Assembly (NCBI GenBank): GCA_947167725.1
Contig: CAMVJF010000022.1
Location: 1-14,209 of the forward strand
Reading direction: 5' to 3'
Source: an uncultured Clostridia bacterium
GTDB taxonomy: Bacteria > Bacillota > Clostridia > Oscillospirales > Oscillospiraceae
DNA: 14,209 nucleotides
The notes under the pieces are model-generated. The model searched no databases, was not told the DNA's origin, and saw only the letters and a list, made by a program, of their open reading frames with translations. Each line of letters starts with the position of its first letter. Position 1 is the stretch's first letter. Positions 1 through 6,781 of the stretch are shown in pieces. Made by a program: the position numbers and the translations under genes.

Positions 1-2023
1 GCTTGCGGCGGCCTTTTTCATCCGGCTCGCCGAGCTCCATGAGCTCGACCTTCATGCCGCAGACCTTGCCGTTATCTCCGAGGATCTCCACGGGAGCGCA
101 GAGGAAGCGGAACTCGACGCCCTCCTCCTTGGCCTCTTTGACCTCATCACGGTCGGCGGGCATCTCTTCTTCGCCGCGGCGATAGATAATATAGGTCTTT
201 TCCGCGCCAAGACGGACGGCCGTACGACAGACATCCATCGCGACATTGCCGCCGCCGACAACGGCGCAGCGTTTACCGATCTCTACTTTGTTGCCGAGGT
301 TGACCTCGCGCAGGAAGTCGACGCCGCCGAGAACGCCCGCAAGCTCCTCGCCCGGGACCTTAAGCTTTGCACTCTTCTGTGCGCCGATGGCAAGATAGAA
401 TCCCTTATAGCCTTCCTCGCGGAGCTGCTGGATCGTGATATCTTTGCCGACCTCGACGCCGCAGCGGAACTCCACGCCCATCTCGCGCAGGATGTCGATC
501 TCCGCGTTGAGCACGTCCTTCTCGAGACGGAAGTTGGGGATGCCGAGGGTGAGCATGCCGCCGGGAACGGGGTTGCGGTCGAATACGGTGACGGGATATC
601 CCTTGTTGGCGAGGTAGTATGCGCAGCTCATGCCCGCGGGGCCGGCGCCGATGACCGCGATCTTCTCGGTAAAGGGCTTGTTGGTCTGGTTGAGCATCTT
701 GGGGATGAAGCGAGTCTCTTCGTTGAGGTCGTGGTCGGCAATGAAACGCTTGACCTCGTCGATCGCGACGGCCTCGTCGACGCTGCCGCGCGTGCACTCC
801 TTCTCGCAGCGCTTGTTGCAGATACGGCCGCAGACGGCGGGGAAGGGGTTCTCGCGCTTGATGAGCTCGAGCGCGTCGGTGTATCTGCCCTGGGCGGCGA
901 GCTTCAGATAGCCCTGGACGGCGATGTGGGCCGGGCAGGCGGTCTTGCAGGGCGCGGTGCCGGTCGGCATGGTGTCCTCGAAATTCTCGCGATACTCGGG
1001 ATTCCAGACGTCCTTGGAGAAGATGACGTCGGTCATTTTCTTGTATTCGGGAGCGGAGATGTCCTCGCTGGTGGGCAGCTTCTGCCCAAGCTTGAGCGCG
1101 TTGCCGGGGCAGGTTTCGACGCACATGCCGCAGGCGACGCACTTGGCCTCGTCGATCTCGGCGACGTAGTTCGAACGGATGACGTCGCGCGCGCCGAACA
1201 TCAGACCGACGCGGAGACCGAAGCAGGCGCAGGAGCAGCAGTTGCAGATCGCGGCGGTGTCGCCGGCTTCTTCGATGTTGGGGATGTCGTGCATGAGACC
1301 GTTGTCCTCGGCACGCTTGATGATCTCGAGCGCCTCCTCGCGCGTGATCTCGCGCGCACGGCCGGTGCGGATGTAGTGCTCCGCGCCCTTGCCCATCTGG
1401 ATGCACATCTCCTCGGCAAGGTGTCCGCAGCCGTCGTTGATCGAGGTCCGGGAGGCACGGCAGGAGCAGGGAGAAACGGAGAACTTGTCATACTTGTTGA
1501 GATAGTACGAGAGCTTGTCGTAATCGTGTGCGTCGGGATCGTCCTTGATCGCGCTCTCGATGGGAATGACGCGCATGAGACCGTAACCCTGCGGGATCAT
1601 GGCGGACATCAGCTCCATGCGCTTGCGGGTATATTCCTCAAACGCGCGGCCCACCTCGGGATGGGTGTTGAGCAACTCCTGGTTGTTGACCAGCATCTCC
1701 ATGATGCCGGGCGCGAAGATCTGCATGAAGTATTTGTCGACACCCTCTTCTTTGTCGTAGGTGCAGCGAAATACGCCGATCCAGGCGAGGTGCTTGGCCA
1801 GCTTCTCCGTCTCCTCGACGCTTTTGCCGACCTTCTTGGCGAGCCATTCGGCGGTGCGTTCCTTGCGCAGACCGGCCGCAATGGCAACGTCGGCTTCGTC
1901 GTCGGTGACGATATTCGCCAGACTGTAATACTCGGGAGCATTCTCGTCGATCTTGTTGACCACACCGGAAATGCCGCCGATGATCTTACAGAGCTTGACG
2001 ATCTTTGGTCTGAGTTCTGCCAT
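1..2023 (-). CDS. Iron-sulfur/FAD-dependent NAD(P)H oxidoreductase with GltD-like C-terminal part (partial, C-terminus missing)
   Basis: Reading the minus strand from the ATG at 2023 gives 674 uninterrupted codons running off the left edge. Residues 1-290 are a Cys-rich N-terminal part with a CSC pair at C186/C188, C199, C207 and a cluster C260, C262, C263, C265, C267. A ferredoxin-type CxxCxxCxxxCP follows at C295, C298, C301, C305. From about residue 355 it resembles the small subunit of glutamate synthase (GltD) and related FAD proteins: C359/C363 and C398, C402, C406, C410 are the usual N-terminal Fe-S ligands, GxGxxG at 459-464 is the FAD dinucleotide fold, and GGGNVAMD at 590-597 is the NAD(P)H fold. 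The family moves electrons between NAD(P)H, flavin and Fe-S centres in the cytoplasm; the physiological partner cannot be told. AAGGAGAG lies 9-10 nt before the start. It is not necessarily glutamate synthase: the N-terminal Cys-rich half is foreign to GltD and no large subunit is visible. Confidence 0.85.
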   Translation of the reverse strand, partial: MAELRPKIVKLCKIIGGISGVVNKIDENAPEYYSLANIVTDDEADVAIAAGLRKERTAEWLAKKVGKSVEETEKLAKHLAWIGVFRCTYDKEEGVDKYFMQIFAPGIMEMLVNNQELLNTHPEVGRAFEEYTRKRMELMSAMIPQGYGLMRVIPIESAIKDDPDAHDYDKLSYYLNKYDKFSVSPCSCRASRTSINDGCGHLAEEMCIQMGKGAEHYIRTGRAREITREEALEIIKRAEDNGLMHDIPNIEEAGDTAAICNCCSCACFGLRVGLMFGARDVIRSNYVAEIDEAKCVACGMCVETCPGNALKLGQKLPTSEDISAPEYKKMTDVIFSKDVWNPEYRENFEDTMPTGTAPCKTACPAHIAVQGYLKLAAQGRYTDALELIKRENPFPAVCGRICNKRCEKECTRGSVDEAVAIDEVKRFIADHDLNEETRFIPKMLNQTNKPFTEKIAVIGAGPAGMSCAYYLANKGYPVTVFDRNPVPGGMLTLGIPNFRLEKDVLNAEIDILREMGVEFRCGVEVGKDITIQQLREEGYKGFYLAIGAQKSAKLKVPGEELAGVLGGVDFLREVNLGNKVEIGKRCAVVGGGNVAMDVCRTAVRLGAEKTYIIYRRGEEEMPADRDEVKEAKEEGVEFRFLCAPVEILGDNGKVCGMKVELMELGEPDEKGRRK

Positions 2024-2084
2024 GATGTTCTCTCTCCTTCAAATTGTATATTATGGGCTGTGATTCCATACTCAACCAACCTAC

Positions 2085-2113
2085 AGTATATTAAAATCGC
2101 CTCGCAAGGTCAA
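2085..2113 (-). promoter_or_regulatory. Sigma-A-type promoter of the oxidoreductase gene
   Basis: On the minus strand, TTGACC (2113-2108) and TATACT (2090-2085) are separated by exactly 17 nt. The predicted transcription start is near 2078, giving a leader of about 55 nt before the ATG at 2023. The match to the vegetative consensus is 5/6 and 5/6. A second, weaker TTGGTT/CATAAT pair lies slightly downstream. Confidence 0.65.
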
Positions 2114-2183
2114 GCTGTAATTCTCTTTTTCGAGGAAGCTGCGTTCAGAGAGCCGAGGAGCGGCAATTGTTTACGAGATGTTC

Positions 2184-2212
2184 TTGATTTTGCCATGAGG
2201 CTCCTATATACT
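2184..2212 (+). promoter_or_regulatory. Sigma-A-type promoter of the CYTH/lipoprotein pair
   Basis: TTGATT (2184-2189) and TATACT (2207-2212) are separated by 17 nt. Transcription would start near 2219. This makes the in-frame GTG at 2221 almost leaderless and supports the ATG at 2245 as the true start of the next gene. Confidence 0.65.
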
Positions 2213-2244
2213 GAATAACTGTGAAACTGTGCAGTGAGGAAATC

Positions 2245-2754
2245 ATGGAGCATCTTGAGATCGAAAGAAAATACCTGATCGCCATGCCGGACATGGCCTT
2301 TCTCGCTCGTCTGAGCGTCTCGGAGATCGAACAGGTCTATCTTCTCTCGCCGCAGGGCGGGAGGGAGCGCGTACGGCGCCGTGACTACGGAGATCGCGTC
2401 GAATACACGCACACGGTCAAGCGCCGGATCAGCGATCTGTCGCGCGTCGAAAGCGAACGGGAGATCAGCGCCGGGGAATACGACGCGCTGCTGTCCTTCG
2501 CCGACCCGGAGCTCCGGACGATCCGCAAGAAACGATATCTCTGCCCATATCTCGGAGAATGCTTTGAGATCGACGTGTTTCCGTTCTGGGACGATCACGC
2601 GGTCCTGGAGCTTGAATTGCAGCGCGAGGATCAGACGATCGCATTTCCGCCCGAGATCCGTATCCTCCGGGAATTGACACACGATAAGCGATACACCAAT
2701 TCCGCCATGGCCCGCGAGATCCCGGATCCCGCAGCCGACGCGGAGCAAGAATAG
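2245..2754 (+). CDS. CYTH-superfamily protein (triphosphatase/adenylate-cyclase fold)
   Basis: This is a 169-residue cytoplasmic protein with the CYTH signature. The ExExK motif is E5, E7, K9, right at the N-terminus as usual. Basic residues of the tunnel follow (RVRRR at 42-46, K59), then acidic strand residues E69/E71/E73, a basic RKKR at 94-97, E108/D110, and E122/E124. CYTH proteins hydrolyse the triphosphate of tripolyphosphate, thiamine triphosphate or nucleotides in a metal-dependent way, or more rarely make cAMP; substrate is not predictable here. I chose the ATG at 2245 because GAGG at 2236-2239 sits 5 nt upstream and the family begins at ExExK; a GTG at 2221 would add 8 residues. 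The stop is 16 nt before the lipoprotein gene, so the two are probably co-transcribed. Confidence 0.85.
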   Translation: MEHLEIERKYLIAMPDMAFLARLSVSEIEQVYLLSPQGGRERVRRRDYGDRVEYTHTVKRRISDLSRVESEREISAGEYDALLSFADPELRTIRKKRYLCPYLGECFEIDVFPFWDDHAVLELELQREDQTIAFPPEIRILRELTHDKRYTNSAMAREIPDPAADAEQE

Positions 2755-2770
2755 AATCAAGAGGTTTTGT

Positions 2771-4099
2771 ATGAAAAAAGCTTTTGCCCTCTGCCTTTGC
2801 CTTTGCATGATCTTTTCCCTATGCGCCTGCAATGTGATCGACGCGATCCGCAGCGCGGAGCTTCCGCCCATGCCGACGCCCGAGCAGCCGCAGAGCGCCG
2901 ACCCCACACCGGCATCAGACGTTCCGGTGAGCACCGCCGAGCCGGGCGAGGAACCCGAGGTGACGGCGCCGTCTCCCGATGGCGGAGCTGAGCTTGGTGA
3001 GCGCGTGATCATCTACACGAAGAAGACGCAGGAGAACTTCGACGCCCCAGACGGCTCGACGATCCTTGAATTCTCCTATGTCACGCCGACGGTGCGTATC
3101 GACGACAGACCGGATGCGGCCGAGGAGATCAACGAGCAGCTGCGCATCCTCGACGAGCTCTATATTTCCGGCTCTGGCGACGATCTCGGGAAAAGCCTTC
3201 TTCTCGAAAACGCGATCGACAACTTCAGCTATGTCAGCGCCAAAGGAGCGGACATCAATACGCAGTTCTCGTCTGCGAGGACTGCAAAGAGCACGCGGGC
3301 CGACGGCAGCGTTATCAGCTTCCAGTACTGGACGAGCGTCTATACCGGCGGCGCGAGTGGGGCCCACGGCTATATGTGCGTCAACTTCGACAGCCAGAGC
3401 GGGAAGAAGCTGACGCTTGAATCGATCTCCGCGGACCCTGCTGGAGTAAAGGACTCGCTTGTCGATTATCTGGTCGCGGAGGCCAGGGAGAGCGGCCTGT
3501 ATAAAGCCATCGCCGAGAACGAGCTTGATCCCGACAGCGCGCTGGCTGCCGTCGTTCGGGAGGGGAGCTGGCTGTTCACTTCCGAGGGTATCGCGCTGTT
3601 TCCTCCTTACGGTGCGCTTTCCGATTCGGACGGGGAGAGCTATCGTTTCTTCACGGTCCCCTATGACGCGCTCAGCGGCGTACTGGACGCGCGTTTCATG
3701 CCGGTATTGCGTGAAGGCGCCGGCAACGTCGAGGCGATCCGTCTTGCAGACGTTGAAAACGGCACGGTGCAGAGTATGGACCGACTGGTCGTTTCTCCGG
3801 CCGGAGAGGAGCTCTATCTGAAGGTCAACGGAACGATATTCGACGTTACGGTCAGCAACTTTTTCTACCTTGACCAGCCGGAGTCGGCAGATCGTTTCGT
3901 CGAAGGCGAACGCCACTGGTATGCGAGCTATATGACCGACAGCGCGCTCCAGCTGTGTGTGAGCGTACCGAACGGAATGCCGAACCTGATGATCAGTTAC
4001 ACCGATGCGGACTATGTCACGCACCGCTTTTTCCTGAGCGAAAAGGGCGAGAACGGAGGCATTTACCTTGCGGACGAGTCCATTCAGGCGGTCGGATAA
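2771..4099 (+). CDS. Lipoprotein with DUF3298 (RsiV/PdaC-like) domain
   Basis: This 442-residue protein starts with MKK and a hydrophobic, unusually Cys-rich signal peptide (C8, C10, C12, C18). It ends in a lipobox-like L17-C18-A19-C20; C20 would be lipidated, though Cys at the -2 position is atypical. Residues 25-75 are a Pro/Glu-rich linker, fitting an extracytoplasmic anchor. Residues about 76-310 match the pattern of DUF4163/DUF3298 proteins: a GGASGAHG segment at 193-200, the following 'NFD...GKKLTLE' stretch, and FPPY at 277-280 followed by a VPY strand. This fold occurs in the anti-sigma factor RsiV, where it binds lysozyme, and in the PdaC deacetylase N-terminus. No deacetylase domain or cytoplasmic anti-sigma domain is seen. 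The last 130 residues are unrecognised. AAGAGG lies 7 nt upstream of the ATG. Confidence 0.8.
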   Translation: MKKAFALCLCLCMIFSLCACNVIDAIRSAELPPMPTPEQPQSADPTPASDVPVSTAEPGEEPEVTAPSPDGGAELGERVIIYTKKTQENFDAPDGSTILEFSYVTPTVRIDDRPDAAEEINEQLRILDELYISGSGDDLGKSLLLENAIDNFSYVSAKGADINTQFSSARTAKSTRADGSVISFQYWTSVYTGGASGAHGYMCVNFDSQSGKKLTLESISADPAGVKDSLVDYLVAEARESGLYKAIAENELDPDSALAAVVREGSWLFTSEGIALFPPYGALSDSDGESYRFFTVPYDALSGVLDARFMPVLREGAGNVEAIRLADVENGTVQSMDRLVVSPAGEELYLKVNGTIFDVTVSNFFYLDQPESADRFVEGERHWYASYMTDSALQLCVSVPNGMPNLMISYTDADYVTHRFFLSEKGENGGIYLADESIQAVG

Positions 4100-4137
4100 A
4101 AATCTGCGATATTACTGAAAAACCTTGATAAATCTTG

Positions 4138-4166
4138 TTGACAATGCTTCATGAACATGGTATTAT
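4138..4166 (+). promoter_or_regulatory. Strong sigma-A-type promoter of rplU-rpmA
   Basis: TTGACA (4138-4143, perfect -35) and TATTAT (4161-4166) are separated by 17 nt. Transcription is predicted to start near 4173, leaving a leader of about 77 nt. No terminator is evident between the lipoprotein stop at 4099 and this promoter, so some read-through from upstream is possible. Confidence 0.8.
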
Positions 4167-4172
4167 ACCAAA

Positions 4173-4249
4173 GCCGCATTGAAGAGGCCCTGCAAAGTCG
4201 GGTATTCCGCGCCTCAAAAGCGAGTCCTGAAGATGGGAGGATATGATTC
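4173..4249 (+). promoter_or_regulatory. Probable L21 leader (autoregulatory 5' UTR)
   Basis: The 77-nt leader between the promoter and L21 folds around GAGGC (4184-4188) pairing with GCCTC (4211-4215), with an inner CCC (4188-4190)/GGG (4200-4202) option, and ends in the GGGAGG ribosome binding site at 4235-4240. Firmicutes carry a known structured L21 leader at this position, thought to bind the ribosomal protein. Identity rests on position, length and foldability; I could not score it against the Rfam model. Confidence 0.45.
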
Positions 4250-4564
4250 GTGAAGCATGCTATCATCGTGACCGGCGGCAAGCAGTACCGTGTCGCCGAG
4301 GGCGACGTGGTGTTCATCGAGAAGCTTGATGCCGCTGTCGGCGACAGCGTCAAGTTCGACCAGGTCCTGGCCGTGATCGACGGTGACAACGTCGTGTTTG
4401 GCAAGCCTGTGATCGAGGGCGCGTCCGTCAGCGCGAACGTGGTGAAGAACGGCAAGGCCGCCAAGATCCGCGTTTACAAGATGAAGCCCAAGAAGGGTTA
4501 CCGCAGAACGCAGGGCCACAGACAGCCCTATACCAAGGTCCAGATCGAAGCGATCAACGCCTGA
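4250..4564 (+). CDS. rplU: 50S ribosomal protein L21
   Basis: This 104-residue protein is full length for L21. It starts with the family hallmark AIIVTGGKQYRV and ends with the RRTQGHRQPYT segment that contacts 23S rRNA. Start is GTG, set by the family N-terminus and by GGGAGG 9 nt upstream. It is a structural protein of the large subunit, next to L20 and 23S rRNA domain II. It is the first gene of the rplU-rpmA unit, with obgE after a terminator. Unlike the usual Firmicutes order, no prp (ysxB) gene follows: L27 begins only 39 nt after the stop. Confidence 0.97.
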   Translation: MKHAIIVTGGKQYRVAEGDVVFIEKLDAAVGDSVKFDQVLAVIDGDNVVFGKPVIEGASVSANVVKNGKAAKIRVYKMKPKKGYRRTQGHRQPYTKVQIEAINA

Positions 4565-4603
4565 GTATCCGCAGCTATTTTGACAAAAGGAGGGAAAGCT
4601 TAC

Positions 4604-4867
4604 ATGGCACACAAAAAAGGCATGGGTTCCACCAAGAACGGCCGCGACAGCCAGTCCAAGCGCCTTGGAACCAAAAGAGCCGACGGACAGTTTGTCCTGG
4701 CCGGCAATATCCTTGTCAGACAGCGCGGAACCAAGATCCACCCCGGCAACAATGTCGGTAAGGGAAAGGACGACACTCTGTTTGCTCTGATCGACGGCAA
4801 AGTGAAGTTCGAGCGCATGGGCAAGGACCGCAAGATGGTCTCTGTTTACGAAGAAATCGCACAGTAA
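4604..4867 (+). CDS. rpmA: 50S ribosomal protein L27 (no cleavable N-terminal extension)
   Basis: This 87-residue protein begins MAHKKGMGSTKNGRDS, the flexible N-terminal tail that reaches the peptidyl-transferase centre, and continues with GTKRADGQ and the RGTKIHPGNNVG core. AAGGAGGG at 4587-4594 lies 9 nt before this ATG. The frame is open upstream to a TTG at 4580, but those 8 residues (TKGGKAY) are the translated Shine-Dalgarno region, not a leader. Many Firmicutes make L27 with a short N-terminal extension (ending LQFF or similar) that the protease Prp removes. Here both that extension and a prp gene in the usual slot are absent. I saw no frameshift or missing core residue. Confidence 0.97.
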   Translation: MAHKKGMGSTKNGRDSQSKRLGTKRADGQFVLAGNILVRQRGTKIHPGNNVGKGKDDTLFALIDGKVKFERMGKDRKMVSVYEEIAQ

Positions 4868-4875
4868 GGCAAACG

Positions 4876-4909
4876 AAAATGACCGGACGGCATTCTGTCC
4901 GGTCATTTT
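4876..4909 (+). terminator. Rho-independent terminator after rpmA
   Basis: A perfect 13-bp stem, 4876-4888 with 4897-4909, closes an 8-nt loop. The stem begins with four A and ends with four T, so it can act in both directions. It lies 9 nt after the L27 stop and separates rplU-rpmA from obgE. Confidence 0.85.
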
Positions 4910-4938
4910 GTATGATGTAACAGGATGAAGGAGCGCCT

Positions 4939-6222
4939 ATGGCAGCATCATTTGTAGATAAGGCGAGGATCACCGTCCGCGCCGGCAGCGGCGGCGACGG
5001 CGCCGTGGCTTTTCACCGTGAGAAGTATGTCGCGGCCGGCGGACCCGACGGCGGCGACGGCGGCCGGGGCGGAAGCGTCGTTTTCTCGGTGGATGAGAAC
5101 ATGTCCACGCTGATGGATTTTCGCTATAAGCGGAAATATGTAGCGCCCAACGGCATGCCGGGGCAAGGCAAACGCTGCAACGGAAGGGACGGCGAAACGC
5201 TCGTGATCAAGGTCCCGCGAGGAACGATCATCCGCGACACGGCCAGCGGCTCGATCATGCACGACATGTCCACTGGCGAGGACTGGGTTGCGGCGAAGGG
5301 CGGACGCGGCGGCTGGGGCAACACCCATTTCGCCACCCCCACGCGGCAGGTGCCGCGCTTTGCCAAGCCCGGCCTGCCCGGCGAGAGCCACGATCTCACA
5401 CTGGAACTGAAACTCCTGGCGGACGTCGGCCTCGTCGGGTTTCCGAACGTCGGCAAGTCTACGCTGCTCTCCGTTGTCAGCAAGGCGCATCCCAAGATTG
5501 CAAACTATCATTTTACCACGCTCTTTCCAAATCTCGGCGTCGTGTATGTGGACGAAGGCGTTTCCTTCGTCATGGCGGATATTCCGGGCATCATTGAGGG
5601 AGCGTCCGACGGCGCGGGGCTGGGACATGACTTTCTGCGTCATATCGCCCGCTGCCGCCTGCTGGTGCATCTTGTCGATGTCTCCGGCAGCGAAGGGAGA
5701 GACCCTGTGGAGGATTTCGAGGCGATCAATGCCGAGCTGCGCGAGTACAATCCTGAGCTCGCCGCCCGTCCGCAGATCGTCGCGGCCAATAAATGTGACC
5801 TGATCGAGGAGAGCTCGGATAATCTCGTTAGACTGCGCCGGCATGTCGAAGAGCGCGGCATGAAGCTGTTTGAGCTCAGCGCCGCCGCCCACAGCGGGAC
5901 GCGCGAGCTGGTGGGGGAGTGCGCGAGACTTCTGCGCGAGCTGCCGCCGATCGCGCCTTTCGAGGCCGATTACGTCCCGCCGGAGCCTGTGGTCGAGACC
6001 TCCGGCGATCTCACGATCGAGAAGTTTGACGACATGTGGCTCGTCGAGGGACCCTGGCTGCAGCGCCTCGTCGCGACGGTCAATTTCTCCGACTACGAGA
6101 GCCGTATGTTCTTCGACCGTATCCTTCGGGAAAGCGGCGTTTTTGAACGGATGGAGCAGATGGGCGTCAAAGACGGCGACACCGTCAGCATGTATGATCT
6201 GATGTTCGAATACAGGGAATGA
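4939..6222 (+). CDS. obgE: GTPase ObgE/CgtA, 50S assembly factor
   Basis: This 427-residue protein has three domains in order. Residues 1-158 are the glycine-rich Obg fold (repeated GGDGG-type turns). Residues 159-330 are the G domain, with G1 GFPNVGKST at 167-175, switch I FTT at 192-194, G3 DIPG at 214-217, G4 NKCD at 284-287 and G5 SAA at 314-316. Residues about 350-427 are the OCT domain found in Firmicutes Obg. Obg is an essential GTPase that acts in late 50S assembly and links to ppGpp and stress responses; in Bacillus it is also needed for sporulation. GAAGGAG lies 5 nt upstream of the ATG. It follows the terminator after rpmA by 29 nt; I see no clear promoter of its own, so it may depend on read-through. 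Confidence 0.97.
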   Translation: MAASFVDKARITVRAGSGGDGAVAFHREKYVAAGGPDGGDGGRGGSVVFSVDENMSTLMDFRYKRKYVAPNGMPGQGKRCNGRDGETLVIKVPRGTIIRDTASGSIMHDMSTGEDWVAAKGGRGGWGNTHFATPTRQVPRFAKPGLPGESHDLTLELKLLADVGLVGFPNVGKSTLLSVVSKAHPKIANYHFTTLFPNLGVVYVDEGVSFVMADIPGIIEGASDGAGLGHDFLRHIARCRLLVHLVDVSGSEGRDPVEDFEAINAELREYNPELAARPQIVAANKCDLIEESSDNLVRLRRHVEERGMKLFELSAAAHSGTRELVGECARLLRELPPIAPFEADYVPPEPVVETSGDLTIEKFDDMWLVEGPWLQRLVATVNFSDYESRMFFDRILRESGVFERMEQMGVKDGDTVSMYDLMFEYRE

Positions 6223-6228
6223 TGACAA

Positions 6229-6268
6229 GTTGTGTGCCGCAGACGGTTGGCTGTCTGCGGCACACAAC
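6229..6268 (+). terminator. Perfect 16-bp inverted repeat after obgE (probable terminator)
   Basis: The arms 6229-6244 and 6253-6268 are perfect complements around an 8-nt loop, starting 6 nt after the obgE stop. The downstream sequence ATATTTATCAT is AT-rich but has no clean T run, so this may block read-through or RNase decay rather than be a classical intrinsic terminator. A second, weaker hairpin (AAAACGC 6317-6323 with GCGTTTT 6334-6340) follows. Confidence 0.65.
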
Positions 6269-6378
6269 ATATTTATCATAACCTCTCTTCGGCGATTCGT
6301 CAAGGTATTGAAAAGAAAAACGCCGCATTTCCTGCGTTTTGAACAATTTGACGAAGATTTGTTTGTGACGCTTGTCAA

Positions 6379-6407
6379 TTGCAATCTCTTCCGTCTTTTG
6401 GTATTGT
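6379..6407 (+). promoter_or_regulatory. Candidate promoter of an intergenic RNA
   Basis: TTGCAA (6379-6384) and TATTGT (6402-6407) are separated by 17 nt, with a TGG extended -10 element at 6399-6401. The predicted start is near 6414. No long ORF follows before the terminator at 6631-6683. Confidence 0.45.
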
Positions 6408-6605
6408 ATAAACAGAAAGGGAAACACCCTATAACATAAACCGCTCTGAATTTGTACGGAGCGAAGGGACGGTATCCCGGTACGGAGATGTTCCGGCACA
6501 TATAGTATACTCACTAAGAGAATGAATGACGAAATGTGATGTGCCCGTTGAATGGATCTCAAAGCCGGAGAGAAATCCAAATCTGAAGAAAGAGAGGTAA
6601 CCAGG

Positions 6606-6635
6606 ATGTTAGATACCAAGAATTCGATGGAATAA
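6606..6635 (+). CDS. Possible 9-residue leader peptide overlapping a terminator
   Basis: ATG at 6606 begins MLDTKNSME and stops at TAA 6633-6635. AGAGAGG at 6590-6596 gives a good ribosome binding site at 9-nt spacing. The stop codon lies inside the 5' arm of the terminator stem (6631-6645), so a ribosome finishing this ORF would open that arm. No codon bias toward a regulatory amino acid is apparent. It could be chance. Confidence 0.25.
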   Translation: MLDTKNSME

Positions 6636-6683
6636 CCCCTGACTGTGGAACCGAGTGGATCAGTCAGGGGTTATTCTTTTTTT
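6631..6683 (+). terminator. Strong Rho-independent terminator
   Basis: A perfect 15-bp stem, 6631-6645 with 6661-6675, encloses a 15-nt loop and is followed after one C by seven T (6677-6683). A weaker hairpin, TGCCG (6719-6723) with CGGTA (6735-6739) and then seven T (6740-6746), comes shortly after and may act as a second stop. Confidence 0.9.
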
Positions 6684-6759
6684 GCAGAATGGTGTATCCG
6701 CGATTCGTCGGCCTGTACTGCCGGGCTGCGAACGCGGTATTTTTTTCGGAATTAAATTA

Positions 6760-6781
6760 CATCTTGTAGTCATCTTGTAGT
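6760..6781 (+). repeat. Tandem 11-bp direct repeat at a -35 box (possible activator site)
   Basis: CATCTTGTAGT occurs twice with no gap (6760-6770 and 6771-6781). The second copy shares its last T with the -35 hexamer of the next promoter. Two direct copies spaced one helical turn apart and touching the -35 are typical of dimeric activators such as OmpR-family response regulators; this role is an inference. Confidence 0.6.

Larger units (their letters stand above)
6414..6683 (+). ncRNA. Candidate structured RNA or leader of about 270 nt (unrecognised)
   Basis: The stretch between the candidate promoter and a strong terminator holds a series of small hairpins: AGGG/CCCT (6418-6430, 5-nt loop), a 7-bp stem with one G.T pair (6442-6463), GGGA/TCCC (6466-6478, 5-nt loop), CGGA/TCCG (6483-6495, 5-nt loop), and TGGATCTC with GAG-AA-ATCCA (6553-6579). 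No reading frame over 10 codons with a ribosome binding site is seen on this strand apart from a 9-codon ORF at its 3' end. It does not show the tag peptide of tmRNA or the signal recognition particle loop, and I do not recognise a known riboswitch core. It may be a small RNA or an attenuator-type leader. Confidence 0.4.

Noticed and set aside
731..2218. A 495-codon open frame on the plus strand
   Set aside because: It lies over the minus-strand oxidoreductase, which has clear Fe-S, FAD and NAD(P)H motifs; the opposite frame is open because of GC-rich codon use and has no motif.
4948..6501. A 517-codon open frame on the minus strand
   Set aside because: It is antisense to obgE, which has all five G motifs; the shadow protein is low in recognisable domains and lacks a plausible ribosome binding site.
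6185..6619. A 144-codon minus-strand ORF in the intergenic region
   Set aside because: It overlaps the end of obgE and the hairpin and candidate RNA on the other strand, and its composition (no motif, mixed hydrophobic and basic runs) looks random.
6414..6683. tmRNA, SRP RNA or a known riboswitch
   Set aside because: No tag-peptide reading frame ending in LAA, no SRP loop pattern and no recognised aptamer core were seen, so it is left as unassigned.
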